NCBI RefSeq assembly: GCF_025319965.1
Contig: NZ_CP012549.1
Coordinates: 1,240,001 to 1,304,000 of the forward strand
Reading direction: 5' to 3'
Source: Campylobacter sp. RM16187
Lineage (GTDB): Bacteria > Campylobacterota > Campylobacteria > Campylobacterales > Campylobacteraceae
Length of the DNA: 64,000 nucleotides
Made by a program: the position numbers and the translations under genes. The notes under the pieces are model-generated. The model did no database searches, was not told where the DNA came from, and saw only the letters and a program-made list of their open reading frames with translations. Below are positions 19,013 through 27,319 of this stretch, piece by piece (position 1 is the stretch's first letter; each line of letters begins with the position of its first letter).

Positions 19013-19044
19013 TATTTTGAGTCAAGTTACCACAAGGAATAAAG

Positions 19045-19128
19045 ATGAACGAATATGTTCTGGCAATCGGACTTTTAATAGCTGTTATGATAGTTTTTTA
19101 TATTCTCAAGAAGATATCGATAGATTAA
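19045..19128 (+). CDS. 27-aa single-span membrane microprotein
   Basis: A short ORF with its own signals: -10 TATAAT at 19007, AAGGAA seven bases before the ATG, a TAA stop, and a perfect terminator hairpin right after. The product starts MNEY, then a hydrophobic helix (VLAIGLLIAVMIVFYIL) and a short charged end, KKISID. It would sit in the inner membrane with the tail probably inside. I do not recognise it. Small subunits of membrane enzymes (CydX, KdpF, CcoQ-like) have this shape, but no such complex is encoded nearby. Confidence 0.6.
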   Translation: MNEYVLAIGLLIAVMIVFYILKKISID

Positions 19129-19134
19129 AATTTA

Positions 19135-19175
19135 AAAACCCTGCCTGAAATTTCAATGATTTAAGGCAGGGTTTG
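19135..19175. terminator. Bidirectional terminator (microprotein gene and DUF465 gene)
   Basis: The perfect stem AAACCCTGCCT / AGGCAGGGTTT flanks a loop of about 17 bases, with A/T tracts on both sides. It ends the 27-aa gene on the plus strand and the DUF465 gene on the minus strand. Confidence 0.8.
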
Positions 19176-19180
19176 GTAGA

Positions 19181-19408
19181 TTAGAGTTCTTTTTCTTTTT
19201 TATACTCCAAAATCATAGCATAGGCTTCATCTTTTAGTCTTAGTTTTTCGCGTTTCATCTCTTCAATGCGAATGTGATCCAAGTGACTTCTACCCTCTTC
19301 GGCATCTATGATTTTTTGATCCAAATCATTATGCTTATCAAAAATCGAAGCAAATCTCGCATTTGAGACTTTTAGCTCAGTGATTATATCCCTGTATTCG
19401 TGTAACAT
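19181..19408 (-). CDS. YdcH/DUF465 family small protein
   Basis: A 75-aa helical hairpin protein of the DUF465 family: a first helix (YRDIITELKVSNARFASIFDKHNDLDQKI), the turn, then a second charged helix with REKLRLKDE. The family is widespread in proteobacteria and has no settled function. The start at 19408 is preceded by AAGGAGGG. It is the last gene of the rpmB-channel-argJ run and ends at the shared terminator. Confidence 0.82.
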   Translation of the reverse strand: MLHEYRDIITELKVSNARFASIFDKHNDLDQKIIDAEEGRSHLDHIRIEEMKREKLRLKDEAYAMILEYKKEKEL

Positions 19409-19462
19409 CTACCCTCCTTGAAATATTTATATAATTTTAGCAACTTAACTCTAATAAATGGT

Positions 19463-20647
19463 TTAAGAGCGATAGTCTGCGTTAATACTTACGTATTTAT
19501 GACCCAGATCGCAACCGTAAGCACTAAATTGTGCATCTCCGACATTCAGATTGCAACTTATCGTATAGCTTGGTTTTTTCATTACCTGATGAGCTGCGAG
19601 TTCTCTTTTTTCATCAAGCTCTTTATGAAATTTATCATAAACCAAGACATCATCGTAATAAATTTCAAGCTTATCTTCATCGCACTCTACTCCGCTTGCG
19701 CCTATAGTGGATGCGATTCTACCCCAGTTTGGATCCTCTCCGAAGATAGCGGTTTTAACCAAAAGTGAATTTGAAAGAGCCTTTGCGGCATGCTCCGCCT
19801 CTTTTAAATTAAGTGCACCGCTTATATTAAATTCGACCACCTTAGTAGCTCCTTCTCCATCTTTAACAAGCATTAAAGCCAGCTCTTTAGTAATTAGTTT
19901 TAAAGCCTCTTTAAAAGCCTCTTTATCATAGACCCCGCTCTTTCTTGAGGTTAAAAGCATAACGGTATCATTAGTGGATGTATCGCCATCTACGCTTACG
20001 GCATTAAAACTACTCTCGCAAGCCTCTTTTAACAGCTCATCCATATCGGGTTTTGAGATATTGGCATCCGTTAAAATAAAACATAGCATAGTAGCAAGAG
20101 AAGGATTTATCATACCTGCACCCTTACAGATAGCGGCGATTTTAAACTCTTTTTTATCATCAAATTTCACGCTTACGGCTATCTCTTTTTTAAAGCTATC
20201 CGTCGTCATTATGGCACCGACAACTCCATTGGAATCTCTTGAATCAAAATCGAATTTATCAAATGCGGATATAATTTTTTCTTTTTTAAGGCGATATCCT
20301 ATGACTCCCGTAGAGCTCATAACGGGATTTACTAAATTTATATTTTTACTCAAATTTTTAAAAATTTCATCTATATCGTTTATGCCCGCTTCTCCTGTCA
20401 TTGCATTTGCGTTTTTAGAGTTTAGCAAAATGAAATTTGTTCTAAAATTCTGCCCCTTTTTTAAAAAATGCCTAATTGGGGCGGCTTGAAATTTATTGCT
20501 TGTAAAAACGGCACTTATATCAACAGGTTCACTTGATCTTATAAATCCAAGATCATTACCCTCTTTTTTAAAGCCCGAATTTACCCCGCCAAAATAAAAT
20601 CCATCTATATTCTCAAGTCCATTTTCAAGACGCTTTATCTCATACAT
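19463..20647 (-). CDS. argJ: Bifunctional glutamate N-acetyltransferase / amino-acid acetyltransferase
   Basis: Recycles the acetyl group from N-acetylornithine to glutamate in arginine biosynthesis; many ArgJ proteins also use acetyl-CoA. The 394-aa precursor contains the self-cleavage motif ATML (in PSLATMLCF, near residue 187), where the Thr becomes the N-terminal nucleophile of the beta chain. GAGMI before it and the oxyanion/substrate motifs DGDTSTND and NWGRI are in place. It overlaps the channel gene upstream by 8 bases. Whether it is mono- or bifunctional cannot be read from the sequence. Confidence 0.95.
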   Translation of the reverse strand: MYEIKRLENGLENIDGFYFGGVNSGFKKEGNDLGFIRSSEPVDISAVFTSNKFQAAPIRHFLKKGQNFRTNFILLNSKNANAMTGEAGINDIDEIFKNLSKNINLVNPVMSSTGVIGYRLKKEKIISAFDKFDFDSRDSNGVVGAIMTTDSFKKEIAVSVKFDDKKEFKIAAICKGAGMINPSLATMLCFILTDANISKPDMDELLKEACESSFNAVSVDGDTSTNDTVMLLTSRKSGVYDKEAFKEALKLITKELALMLVKDGEGATKVVEFNISGALNLKEAEHAAKALSNSLLVKTAIFGEDPNWGRIASTIGASGVECDEDKLEIYYDDVLVYDKFHKELDEKRELAAHQVMKKPSYTISCNLNVGDAQFSAYGCDLGHKYVSINADYRS

Positions 20648-21770
20648 ATTTACACTCCTCAGGCTTATGCTTGCTTTTTACTACTTTTTTGGTCATTCGT
20701 ATAGATTCTGCGGTGCCTATGACAAGCAGCTTCGTACCTGTACCTATCAAGGTGTCTCCTCTTGGCATAGGAATAAATTTATTATTCATATCCCTTATGC
20801 CGACAACATCCGCATTTGTAATATTTCTTAAATTGGTCTCCTTAAGACGCTTAAATCTTATCCAAGAGTAATCAGGCACACTGATCTCTTCGATATCTAT
20901 AGGGGAGTCCTTTTTGTATAAAAATTGCTCCAATAAATTTTCCATATCCGGGCGCACACTCATTGCACTTAAACGTTGCGCTACTAGTTTGGAAGGGCTT
21001 ACGACATTATCTGCACCCAATTTTTTAAGGCGCTCCGTATCATCATCATTATCAGAATTTGTCATTATAAAATATGGTTTTTTTCTACCTATCTCTTTTT
21101 CATACAGTCTAACAGTGGCGATAAGAGCGATATTATCAGCGATATTTGGACTAAGAGTAATAAGCCCTTTGGCGCTTGAAAGATGGGTTTTTAAAAGTGC
21201 AATTTGAGTATGAGGCTGAGACATTATATAATAAGGATATTTGTATTTTTCGGCTATCTCGTGCATATCTTCGCGCGGATCAACGACAACAAAAGGGATA
21301 TGATTATCTCTAAACTGCTTACTAAGTTCTATCGTATATAGACTATGATAGCAAATTACAAAGTGATTTTTGAGTCTAGCGATCTTATAGAGCATTCGCC
21401 TCTCCTTTAAAATATTTATCAAAGAGCCTTTTTTTAAAACTTCCACTAGAATACCGATAGAAAATGTAAAAACGCAAAATCCAAGCAGAATAAAAGTGAT
21501 AGTAAAAAGGCGACCGGCGGGTGAAATTGGAGCAACTTCAGTAAAACCTACCGTAGTAAAGGTCATTCCGGCCTGATATATAGCATCAATAAGACTGAAA
21601 TTATCTATAGCAACATAGCCCAAAGCACCGACCATCATCATCAAAACGACTAGGATAAGCGGTAGGCGAAATGGGCGAAGTTGTTCGTATAGTTCTGTAT
21701 TTAAATTTATTTCCGGTTTAGAGAAGCTAGACCAGTTGAGGAATTTTTGGATCTTTTTTATAAAAGACAT
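20640..21770 (-). CDS. Potassium channel protein with RCK/TrkA-N domain
   Basis: A 376-aa inner-membrane ion channel subunit. Two transmembrane helices (~38-58 and ~90-110) flank a pore loop with the selectivity-filter-like TTVGFTE. GFTE replaces the GYGD of classical K+ channels, which leaves ion selectivity somewhat open. The cytoplasmic part has a Rossmann RCK_N domain (FVICYHS..., near 133-250) and an RCK_C-like domain to the end. It lies between rpmB and argJ. The two-helix-plus-RCK design points to a tetramer gated by ligand binding. Confidence 0.85.
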   Translation of the reverse strand: MSFIKKIQKFLNWSSFSKPEINLNTELYEQLRPFRLPLILVVLMMMVGALGYVAIDNFSLIDAIYQAGMTFTTVGFTEVAPISPAGRLFTITFILLGFCVFTFSIGILVEVLKKGSLINILKERRMLYKIARLKNHFVICYHSLYTIELSKQFRDNHIPFVVVDPREDMHEIAEKYKYPYYIMSQPHTQIALLKTHLSSAKGLITLSPNIADNIALIATVRLYEKEIGRKKPYFIMTNSDNDDDTERLKKLGADNVVSPSKLVAQRLSAMSVRPDMENLLEQFLYKKDSPIDIEEISVPDYSWIRFKRLKETNLRNITNADVVGIRDMNNKFIPMPRGDTLIGTGTKLLVIGTAESIRMTKKVVKSKHKPEECKYV

Positions 21771-21799
21771 AATCCCTCTTTATTTATAAAGCTTGCAAA

Positions 21800-21994
21800 T
21801 TATGAACGCGATTGCTTTCTCATGGTTCTAAGCGTAGAAGCGGCTACCTTAATTCTTCTCGTTGTTCCATCTTCGAGCATTACTCTAATAGTTCTAAGAT
21901 TTGGCAAAAATCTTCTCTTGGTTCTATTTTTAGCGTGACTTACATTGTTTCCAACCATAGGACCTTTGCCTGTGATATCGCATATTTTTGACAT
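21800..21994 (-). CDS. rpmB: 50S ribosomal protein L28
   Basis: A 64-aa L28. It starts [29 protein letters not shown], the family signature, and has a basic C-terminus. AAGGAAAAAT precedes the ATG. Zinc-type cysteine pairs are not present (only one Cys). It is the promoter-proximal gene of a minus-strand run with the K+ channel, argJ and DUF465. Confidence 0.97.
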   Translation of the reverse strand: MSKICDITGKGPMVGNNVSHAKNRTKRRFLPNLRTIRVMLEDGTTRRIKVAASTLRTMRKQSRS

Positions 21995-22024
21995 ATTTTT
22001 CCTTCAAAACAAAAATTTCTGCTG

Positions 22025-22030
22025 ATTTTA
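22025..22030 (-). promoter_or_regulatory. Probable -10 of rpmB
   Basis: On the minus strand TAAAAT in GCTTTTTTTGGATAAAATC. The T-run ending just before the hexamer is the usual Campylobacter sigma70 pattern. The leader would be about 24 bases. Confidence 0.45.
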
Positions 22031-22178
22031 TCCAAAAAAAGCAAAATATTAACTTAAATAAATTTTAGAATATAGGTTATCTTAAAATTATTATATGCAA
22101 TATTTAAACTCATTTTATGAATATAAAGGATAGAATATTAAAAGATTATTTTTACAAAATTGGCAGATAGATACGATA

Positions 22179-22970
22179 ATGATAAAACAAGAAAGTATAG
22201 ATGAGTTAATCGCTCAAATACCTGCGATTCCGGCTATTTTAAAATCATGTGAAAATACTCTTGCTTCCGGAGATTTAGCCAAAGCAGCTGCTATTGCCAA
22301 AAACGATTTGGCATTAGTAGAATATATGCGCTCTATCATCAACAAGCCGATTTTTGGATTCAAAAAAGAGATCAAAGATATATCTCAAATCTTTTCCGCT
22401 CTTGGCGCAGATAGAACTACCGATATTTTATACTCTTATTACGTATTACTGACGACACCTAAAAAATGGAAAATTTTCAATCTAGACACACAAAAATTTG
22501 CAAATTTGCAAGCCAATTTTATGATCGATTGGGGAAAGATATTAAAAGAAATAAAGGTAGATAATAAGGATATTTTTAAATCCATAACAATAATACCATC
22601 AAGCATATCCGTATGTGAAAAAATATTCTCGGAAAACGCAGAAAATTTAAAACACGTATTAAGAACTAGCGGACTTAGCTACAATACGATTTTAAAGAGA
22701 GAAATAGGTTTTGATATATTTGAAATATGTTGCAAGATAGCTGAAAAATGGCAGCTAAGCAACATTGTAGTAGATATTTTTCAAAATTTATCCAAACAAG
22801 AGGAGCAAACAACAATAACCAAATATATACATTTGCTAATATCATACGAGCTATCAAAGCCGGAATTTGCAAATTCCGGCTTTGGAGAGATGTTTGAGTT
22901 TAATTGTAACGCCTCACCTAAAGAGCTTGAGACTTTTATGAAAGCGATAGGGTATGAAACCAAAAATTAA
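22179..22970 (+). CDS. HDOD-domain signalling protein
   Basis: A 263-aa cytoplasmic protein with an N-terminal HDOD domain. The family opening (IPAIPAI), the lAxxIxxDxxLvxyM helix and the following SIF/AI-LGxD motif are visible (IAKNDLALVEYMRSI, FSALGADRTTDIL). As in all HDOD proteins the HD-type metal ligands are absent, so a scaffold or signalling role is expected rather than phosphohydrolase activity. The ribosome-binding site is weak. The stop overlaps the CheX-type gene downstream by 17 bases, suggesting they work together in chemotaxis or motility control. HDOD proteins affect flagellar functions in C. jejuni. The partner and signal are unknown. Confidence 0.7.
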   Translation: MIKQESIDELIAQIPAIPAILKSCENTLASGDLAKAAAIAKNDLALVEYMRSIINKPIFGFKKEIKDISQIFSALGADRTTDILYSYYVLLTTPKKWKIFNLDTQKFANLQANFMIDWGKILKEIKVDNKDIFKSITIIPSSISVCEKIFSENAENLKHVLRTSGLSYNTILKREIGFDIFEICCKIAEKWQLSNIVVDIFQNLSKQEEQTTITKYIHLLISYELSKPEFANSGFGEMFEFNCNASPKELETFMKAIGYETKN

Positions 22971-24318
22971 AGATAATGTAGTCATATTCTATCCTCACGG
23001 CTTTTTAGACGGAGATGCCTCAAAATATGAGATAGACTTGGCAACCAAAGAGTTAATCTTTTCAAAAAAAATAGAATGCATACTAATATCGCTTAAAAAA
23101 GTTGTCTATTTTAACAAAATAGGCATTAACTCTATCTCATTGACAATGTATGAAATGGCAAAAAAAGTGTATGCCAATGTGGCATTTTGCGACTATGACG
23201 AGACAAAATTTAAAGCGCTAAGAGAGATGTCTCCTCAAAGCCTAAATCTATCATTCTTTGATAGTGAAGAGATAGCCATGCTATTTTTTGGAAATACCGA
23301 AAAATCAACCAAAGAAAAAAAGATAATCCTATTTCACGAAAATCAAGAGCAAAAAAATCAAATTTCACTAAAGCTTGTCGGAAGAGGCTACATAGTCTAT
23401 ACAGCAAAAGATGTAAACGAGTTTAAAAACTCAGCTAAAAACTATAATATCAAAATTCATTTAACACATATCAATATAAATGAAAAAACCATAGCCGTAC
23501 AAGTAAGAGAAAATGTCGTTATTTATAAGCTTACGGGCTTTATAGACTCAAATTTTGCCGAAAATTTCGACATGTCGGCTCACAACAACTCTCTTAAAAT
23601 AGGGTTTAAATTTTTCGTATTCGATGCAACAAAAGCAAGATCGGCCAATATTCACGGTGTAAGCTTTTTAGCCAAACTATCTATATCAAGCGCCGAATAC
23701 GGTGCCACTATTGCGATTTGCGGACTTAGCGGCTCAAATACATCTGAAGCGCTTAGAAACGACTTGGAAGATTCGGGAATTTTACTATATAATAACGTCG
23801 AAGATTTTTTCAATGATGACGGAAGTATAAACGGCGGTCCCGGAATGAAAGAGTCGATGCCACATAACATCACTAGAAATTTAGTTCAATTATTGCCTAT
23901 CATTTTAGAAACAGCTATAGATACCTTATCCTCTATGGCAAAAATTAAAGTAGAGCGCGGTGAAATTTTTGTTAAAACATTTGACTTCGATCAAAAAGCG
24001 CTAACAGGATGCATAGGCTTTTACGGCGATATTGACGCTAAAATTTTACTCTCCCTTGATAAAAGTATAGTACAAAAAGCTTGCGCTATACTTTTGCAAG
24101 ATGACAAAGAGGCATCATTAAACAGTGCTTTTGGTAATTTTATGATAATAATAGGAAATAAAATTCTATCCTTATTAGAGTCAAAAAAGATAAAGGTAGA
24201 TATTACGATGCCAAATGTTTTTGAAAACTATATTCAAGACGGCGATACCGTTAGCAAAGGCGCTTTTATTGAGCTTGTTAGTGATGGAACAAAGGGCGCT
24301 TTATTTTTAAGTAGATAA
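22954..24318 (+). CDS. STAS-like / CheX-domain protein
   Basis: A 454-aa cytoplasmic protein in three parts. Residues ~1-95 and ~170-275 look like two STAS-type modules (GFLDGDAS..., then GFIDSNFAENF), each with the beta-alpha pattern of anti-sigma-antagonist folds. Residues ~310-454 are a CheX domain (TGCIGFYGDIDAKILLSLDKS, then MPNVFENY), the CheC/CheX/FliY phosphatase family that removes phosphate from CheY. The expected catalytic ExxN of the long helix reads as N-F-M-I by eye, so activity is doubtful. The ATG lies inside the HDOD gene. rpe follows 12 bases after the stop. A CheY-P binding role is inferred. Confidence 0.65.
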   Translation: MKPKIKDNVVIFYPHGFLDGDASKYEIDLATKELIFSKKIECILISLKKVVYFNKIGINSISLTMYEMAKKVYANVAFCDYDETKFKALREMSPQSLNLSFFDSEEIAMLFFGNTEKSTKEKKIILFHENQEQKNQISLKLVGRGYIVYTAKDVNEFKNSAKNYNIKIHLTHININEKTIAVQVRENVVIYKLTGFIDSNFAENFDMSAHNNSLKIGFKFFVFDATKARSANIHGVSFLAKLSISSAEYGATIAICGLSGSNTSEALRNDLEDSGILLYNNVEDFFNDDGSINGGPGMKESMPHNITRNLVQLLPIILETAIDTLSSMAKIKVERGEIFVKTFDFDQKALTGCIGFYGDIDAKILLSLDKSIVQKACAILLQDDKEASLNSAFGNFMIIIGNKILSLLESKKIKVDITMPNVFENYIQDGDTVSKGAFIELVSDGTKGALFLSR

Positions 24319-24330
24319 CAAAGGATTTAT

Positions 24331-24978
24331 ATGTACGTTGCTCCGAGTATTTTATCGGCTGATTTTGGAAATTTGAGGGCTGAGATAGAGGCGATCTGCG
24401 AGGCCGGATGTGATCTTATACACATTGACGTTATGGACGGGCATTTTGTGCCGAATTTAACTATCGGACCGCTTGTGGTAAATGCTGTCGCAAAGGCTGC
24501 TACAAAGCCGCTTGATATACATTTGATGGTGCAAAATAACACATTTTTTGCCGACCTTTTCTTGCCGCTTAAGCCGAAATTTTTAAGCTTTCATATCGAA
24601 GAAGAAAAGCACCCGTTAAGGCTCATAGATCATATCAGAAAAAACGGTGTAGGTCCTGCTATCACGCTAAATCCACACACGCCGATAGAAACGCTTGAAT
24701 ATATCATAAACGAAGTTGATATGGTGCTTTTAATGAGCGTAAATCCCGGCTTTGGCGGGCAAAAATTCATCCCTTCGGTGCTTGATAAAGCTCGCAAACT
24801 ACGCGAGATGATAGAGCGCAAAAACGCAAAATGCATGATAGAAGTTGACGGCGGAGTTACGGGACTAAACGTAGCCGAACTTGACGAAGCAGGCGTTGAT
24901 ATCGTGGTTGCTGGCAATTATATATTTTCATCAAACTCTTATGCCGAGGCTATAAGAGCGCTAAAGCTTGAGTTTTGA
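24331..24978 (+). CDS. rpe: Ribulose-phosphate 3-epimerase
   Basis: Interconverts ribulose 5-phosphate and xylulose 5-phosphate in the pentose phosphate pathway. A 215-aa TIM barrel with all family motifs: SADFGNL, HIDVMDGHFVPN, MVQNN and FHIEEEKHP, NPGFGGQKFIP and VDGGV. The catalytic Asp pair (VMDGH, VDGGV) and metal-binding histidines are present. AAAGGA precedes the ATG. The stop overlaps the TTG start of the exonuclease gene (TTGA). Confidence 0.97.
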   Translation: MYVAPSILSADFGNLRAEIEAICEAGCDLIHIDVMDGHFVPNLTIGPLVVNAVAKAATKPLDIHLMVQNNTFFADLFLPLKPKFLSFHIEEEKHPLRLIDHIRKNGVGPAITLNPHTPIETLEYIINEVDMVLLMSVNPGFGGQKFIPSVLDKARKLREMIERKNAKCMIEVDGGVTGLNVAELDEAGVDIVVAGNYIFSSNSYAEAIRALKLEF

Positions 24979-25778
24979 ACCAAAAGCTAGAAAATCTCAT
25001 AAACCTCCTTTGCAAGCAAAATTTAAGCTACTACGAATTCATAGCAAAAGCAAGACAGATAGAGGAATTTAGCTCTATCTTTGACGTGCGAGATCTTGCC
25101 ATGTGGCAAATTTTAGGGCTTGATATAAAGCGAAACGGCTCAAACGAGATAGAGCTAAACACAAGAAAAAGAAACATAGACGAGCAGACGTTTTGCGTTG
25201 TGGATATCGAAACGAGCGGCGGCATAAACAGCGGACAGATCATAGAGATAGGTGCGCTTAAAATGCAAAACGGCGAAGAGATGGAGCGCTTTGAAACGCT
25301 TGTGCACGCTACTTTTATACCGGAAAACATCTCTGCGCTTACAGGCATAAGAGTAGAAGATCTTAAAGGCGCCCCAAGTCTTGCAAGCGTGCTTGAAAAA
25401 TTTAGACTTTTTCTTGCAGATAGCGTTTTTGTAGCGCATAATGTCAAATTTGACTATGGATTTGTTAGTGCTAGCTTTGAGAAATTTGGGCTTGGCACTA
25501 TGCTAAACCGCAAAATTTGCACCATAGATCTAGCGCGTCGAACTATACCGTCGCTTAAATACGGTCTTGGCGCGTTAAAAGAGGTTTTAGGCATAGAAAA
25601 CACGCACCATAGAGCGATGAGCGATGCGATAGCTGCGGCTGAAATTTTTAAAACCGCGGTTAAAAGCACTCCAAGTTCGGTTAGATACACCGAAGACTTA
25701 ATAGAGTTTAGCAAGACTGCAAACACGGTTAAAAGACCGACGGCTAGCGCTCAAACCGTGATAAATTTTGAAGAGTAA
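24975..25778 (+). CDS. DnaQ-like 3'-5' exonuclease
   Basis: A 267-aa DEDDh exonuclease of the Pol III epsilon family. The three Exo motifs are VDIETSGG (Asp and Glu, near 72), HNVKFDYGF (near 155) and HHRAMSDA (near 212). A helical region of about 65 residues precedes the nuclease domain; the polymerase-binding C-terminal tail typical of E. coli epsilon is short. The start is TTG at 24975, overlapping the rpe stop. It may be the replicative proofreading subunit or a separate exonuclease. In Campylobacter it follows rpe in the same way, and is usually annotated as DNA polymerase III epsilon. Confidence 0.88.
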   Translation: MNQKLENLINLLCKQNLSYYEFIAKARQIEEFSSIFDVRDLAMWQILGLDIKRNGSNEIELNTRKRNIDEQTFCVVDIETSGGINSGQIIEIGALKMQNGEEMERFETLVHATFIPENISALTGIRVEDLKGAPSLASVLEKFRLFLADSVFVAHNVKFDYGFVSASFEKFGLGTMLNRKICTIDLARRTIPSLKYGLGALKEVLGIENTHHRAMSDAIAAAEIFKTAVKSTPSSVRYTEDLIEFSKTANTVKRPTASAQTVINFEE

Positions 25779-25847
25779 ATTTCACACCTCTACCCGCTCG
25801 GAATTAATCTAAATTTTATAAAGGCTTAAATTTAGAGCTTGTGGGCT

Positions 25848-26393
25848 TTAGCTCTCAATTCTCTCGCCGTTTATTCTCACGACTCTAGCAGGTATGCCGA
25901 CAACCGTTGCATTATCTGGCACATCTTTAAGCACGACTGAATTTGCGCCGATTTTTGAATTTTCTCCTATCGTTATAGCTCCAAGCACCTTTGCGCCCGC
26001 CGCTATCACAACACCGTTTTTAACGGTCGGATGGCGCTTGCCGACCTCTTTGCCCGTGCCTCCAAGTGTAACCTGATGATACATCGTCACGTCATCTCCG
26101 ATCTCGGCGGTTTCACCGATAACCACACCCATACCGTGATCGATAAAGAGCCTTGAGCCGATCTTTGCGCCAGGATGTATCTCAATGCCCGTTATAAATC
26201 TTGAAATTTGAGAGATAAAACGTGCGGTAAAAAAGAATTTCTTCACGTATAAAAAGTGCGAAAATCTATGAAAAACTACCGCGTGGATACCCGGTGTATT
26301 TATGAGCACCGCCCAGAAACAACACCCGTTTGCGGCGGGGTCTTTCTCACCGACAGTGGCAACCAGCTCTTTTATCTCTTCTATTATCTTCAA
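25848..26393 (-). CDS. cysE: Serine O-acetyltransferase, short form
   Basis: Makes O-acetylserine for cysteine synthesis, the substrate of the CysK encoded just upstream. The left-handed beta-helix is clear from hexapeptide repeats ([31 protein letters not shown]). Active-site motifs [12 protein letters not shown] and [11 protein letters not shown] are present. At 181 aa it lacks most of the N-terminal helical trimer-dimer domain of E. coli CysE, as in the short Bacillus-type enzymes. The start is TTG at 26393, three bases after the cysK stop; no ATG fits. It is the last gene of the long minus-strand run. Confidence 0.93.
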   Translation of the reverse strand: MKIIEEIKELVATVGEKDPAANGCCFWAVLINTPGIHAVVFHRFSHFLYVKKFFFTARFISQISRFITGIEIHPGAKIGSRLFIDHGMGVVIGETAEIGDDVTMYHQVTLGGTGKEVGKRHPTVKNGVVIAAGAKVLGAITIGENSKIGANSVVLKDVPDNATVVGIPARVVRINGERIES

Positions 26394-26396
26394 ATT

Positions 26397-27308
26397 TTAA
26401 GCCTCGTATAACGCCGTACTTAGGTATCTCTCGCCGTTATCAGGCGCGATAAACAGCACCTTTTTTCCATCGCCTAGTCTTTTTGCAGTTCGGATGGATA
26501 CCGCAAGAGCCGCACCTCCAGAGATCCCAAGCAAAATTCCCTCGCTTTTTGCCAAGGTCCTAGCCGCTTCAAACGCCTCTTCGCTTGTCACAAGCTCTAT
26601 AGCACTAATAAGCGAAGTATCAAGCGTATCAGGGATAAAGCCCGCTCCTATGCCTTGAATTTTATGTGCACCTGCCGGATTTCCGGAAATCACGGCGGAA
26701 TCCTTTGGCTCAACTGCGATTATCTGTGTGTTATAGCCGTTTTCTTTAAGCACCTTGGCAACTCCGCTTAGCGTCCCGCCCGTGCCAACGCCCGCCACAA
26801 ACGCGTCAAGCTCTTTAAAATCATCCATTATCTCAAGAGCTGTAGTTTTTACGTGAGCTTGCGGATTATAGGCGTTTTCAAACTGACTTAGCATCACGTA
26901 TCCCGGCTGCTTGGCAAGCTCATTAGCCTTTTCGATGGCGCCTTTCATACCCTTTGCACCCTCGGTTAGCACAAGTTTGGCTCCATAAGCGGCTAAAATT
27001 TTACGCCTTTCGACACTCATCGTCTCAGGCATAGTTAGCACGACCTCATATCCAAGCGCACTTGCCGTCATAGCTATGCCGATGCCAGTATTTCCGCTTG
27101 TAGGCTCAACTATGATATCGCCTTTTTTCAAAGCGCCATCCTTTTGCATCTCAAGGATCATATTTGCAGCGATCCTATCCTTAACCGAGCCGCCCGGGTT
27201 GAAAAACTCAAGCTTAGCATAAATTTCAGCCATACCGGCTTGCTTTAGACTGTTTAATTTTACTACAGGCGTCTTTCCGATCGTTTGAATTATATTTTCA
27301 TATATCAT
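26397..27308 (-). CDS. cysK: Cysteine synthase A
   Basis: PLP-dependent O-acetylserine sulfhydrylase that joins O-acetylserine and sulfide to cysteine. The 303-aa fold-type II enzyme has the PLP lysine in GGSVKDRIA (near 42), the substrate loop PTSGNTGIG (near 69), the phosphate-binding GVGTGGTLSG (near 175) and the C-terminal GISGGAA. AAGGAATAAA precedes the ATG. It is paired with cysE three bases downstream, and the two enzymes form the cysteine synthase complex in many bacteria. Confidence 0.96.
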   Translation of the reverse strand: MIYENIIQTIGKTPVVKLNSLKQAGMAEIYAKLEFFNPGGSVKDRIAANMILEMQKDGALKKGDIIVEPTSGNTGIGIAMTASALGYEVVLTMPETMSVERRKILAAYGAKLVLTEGAKGMKGAIEKANELAKQPGYVMLSQFENAYNPQAHVKTTALEIMDDFKELDAFVAGVGTGGTLSGVAKVLKENGYNTQIIAVEPKDSAVISGNPAGAHKIQGIGAGFIPDTLDTSLISAIELVTSEEAFEAARTLAKSEGILLGISGGAALAVSIRTAKRLGDGKKVLFIAPDNGERYLSTALYEA

Positions 27309-27319
27309 TTTATTCCTTA

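Noticed and set aside
22781-22963. Repeat CCGGAATTTGCAAATTCCGG in the HDOD gene (near 22860)
   Set aside because: A perfect 20-base palindrome, but it lies inside coding sequence and has no promoter or terminator context; I could not assign a role.
25800-25860. Terminator between the DnaQ-like gene and cysE
   Set aside because: Only a six-base stem (AGAGCT / AGCTCT) is seen, overlapping the cysE stop; too weak to call.
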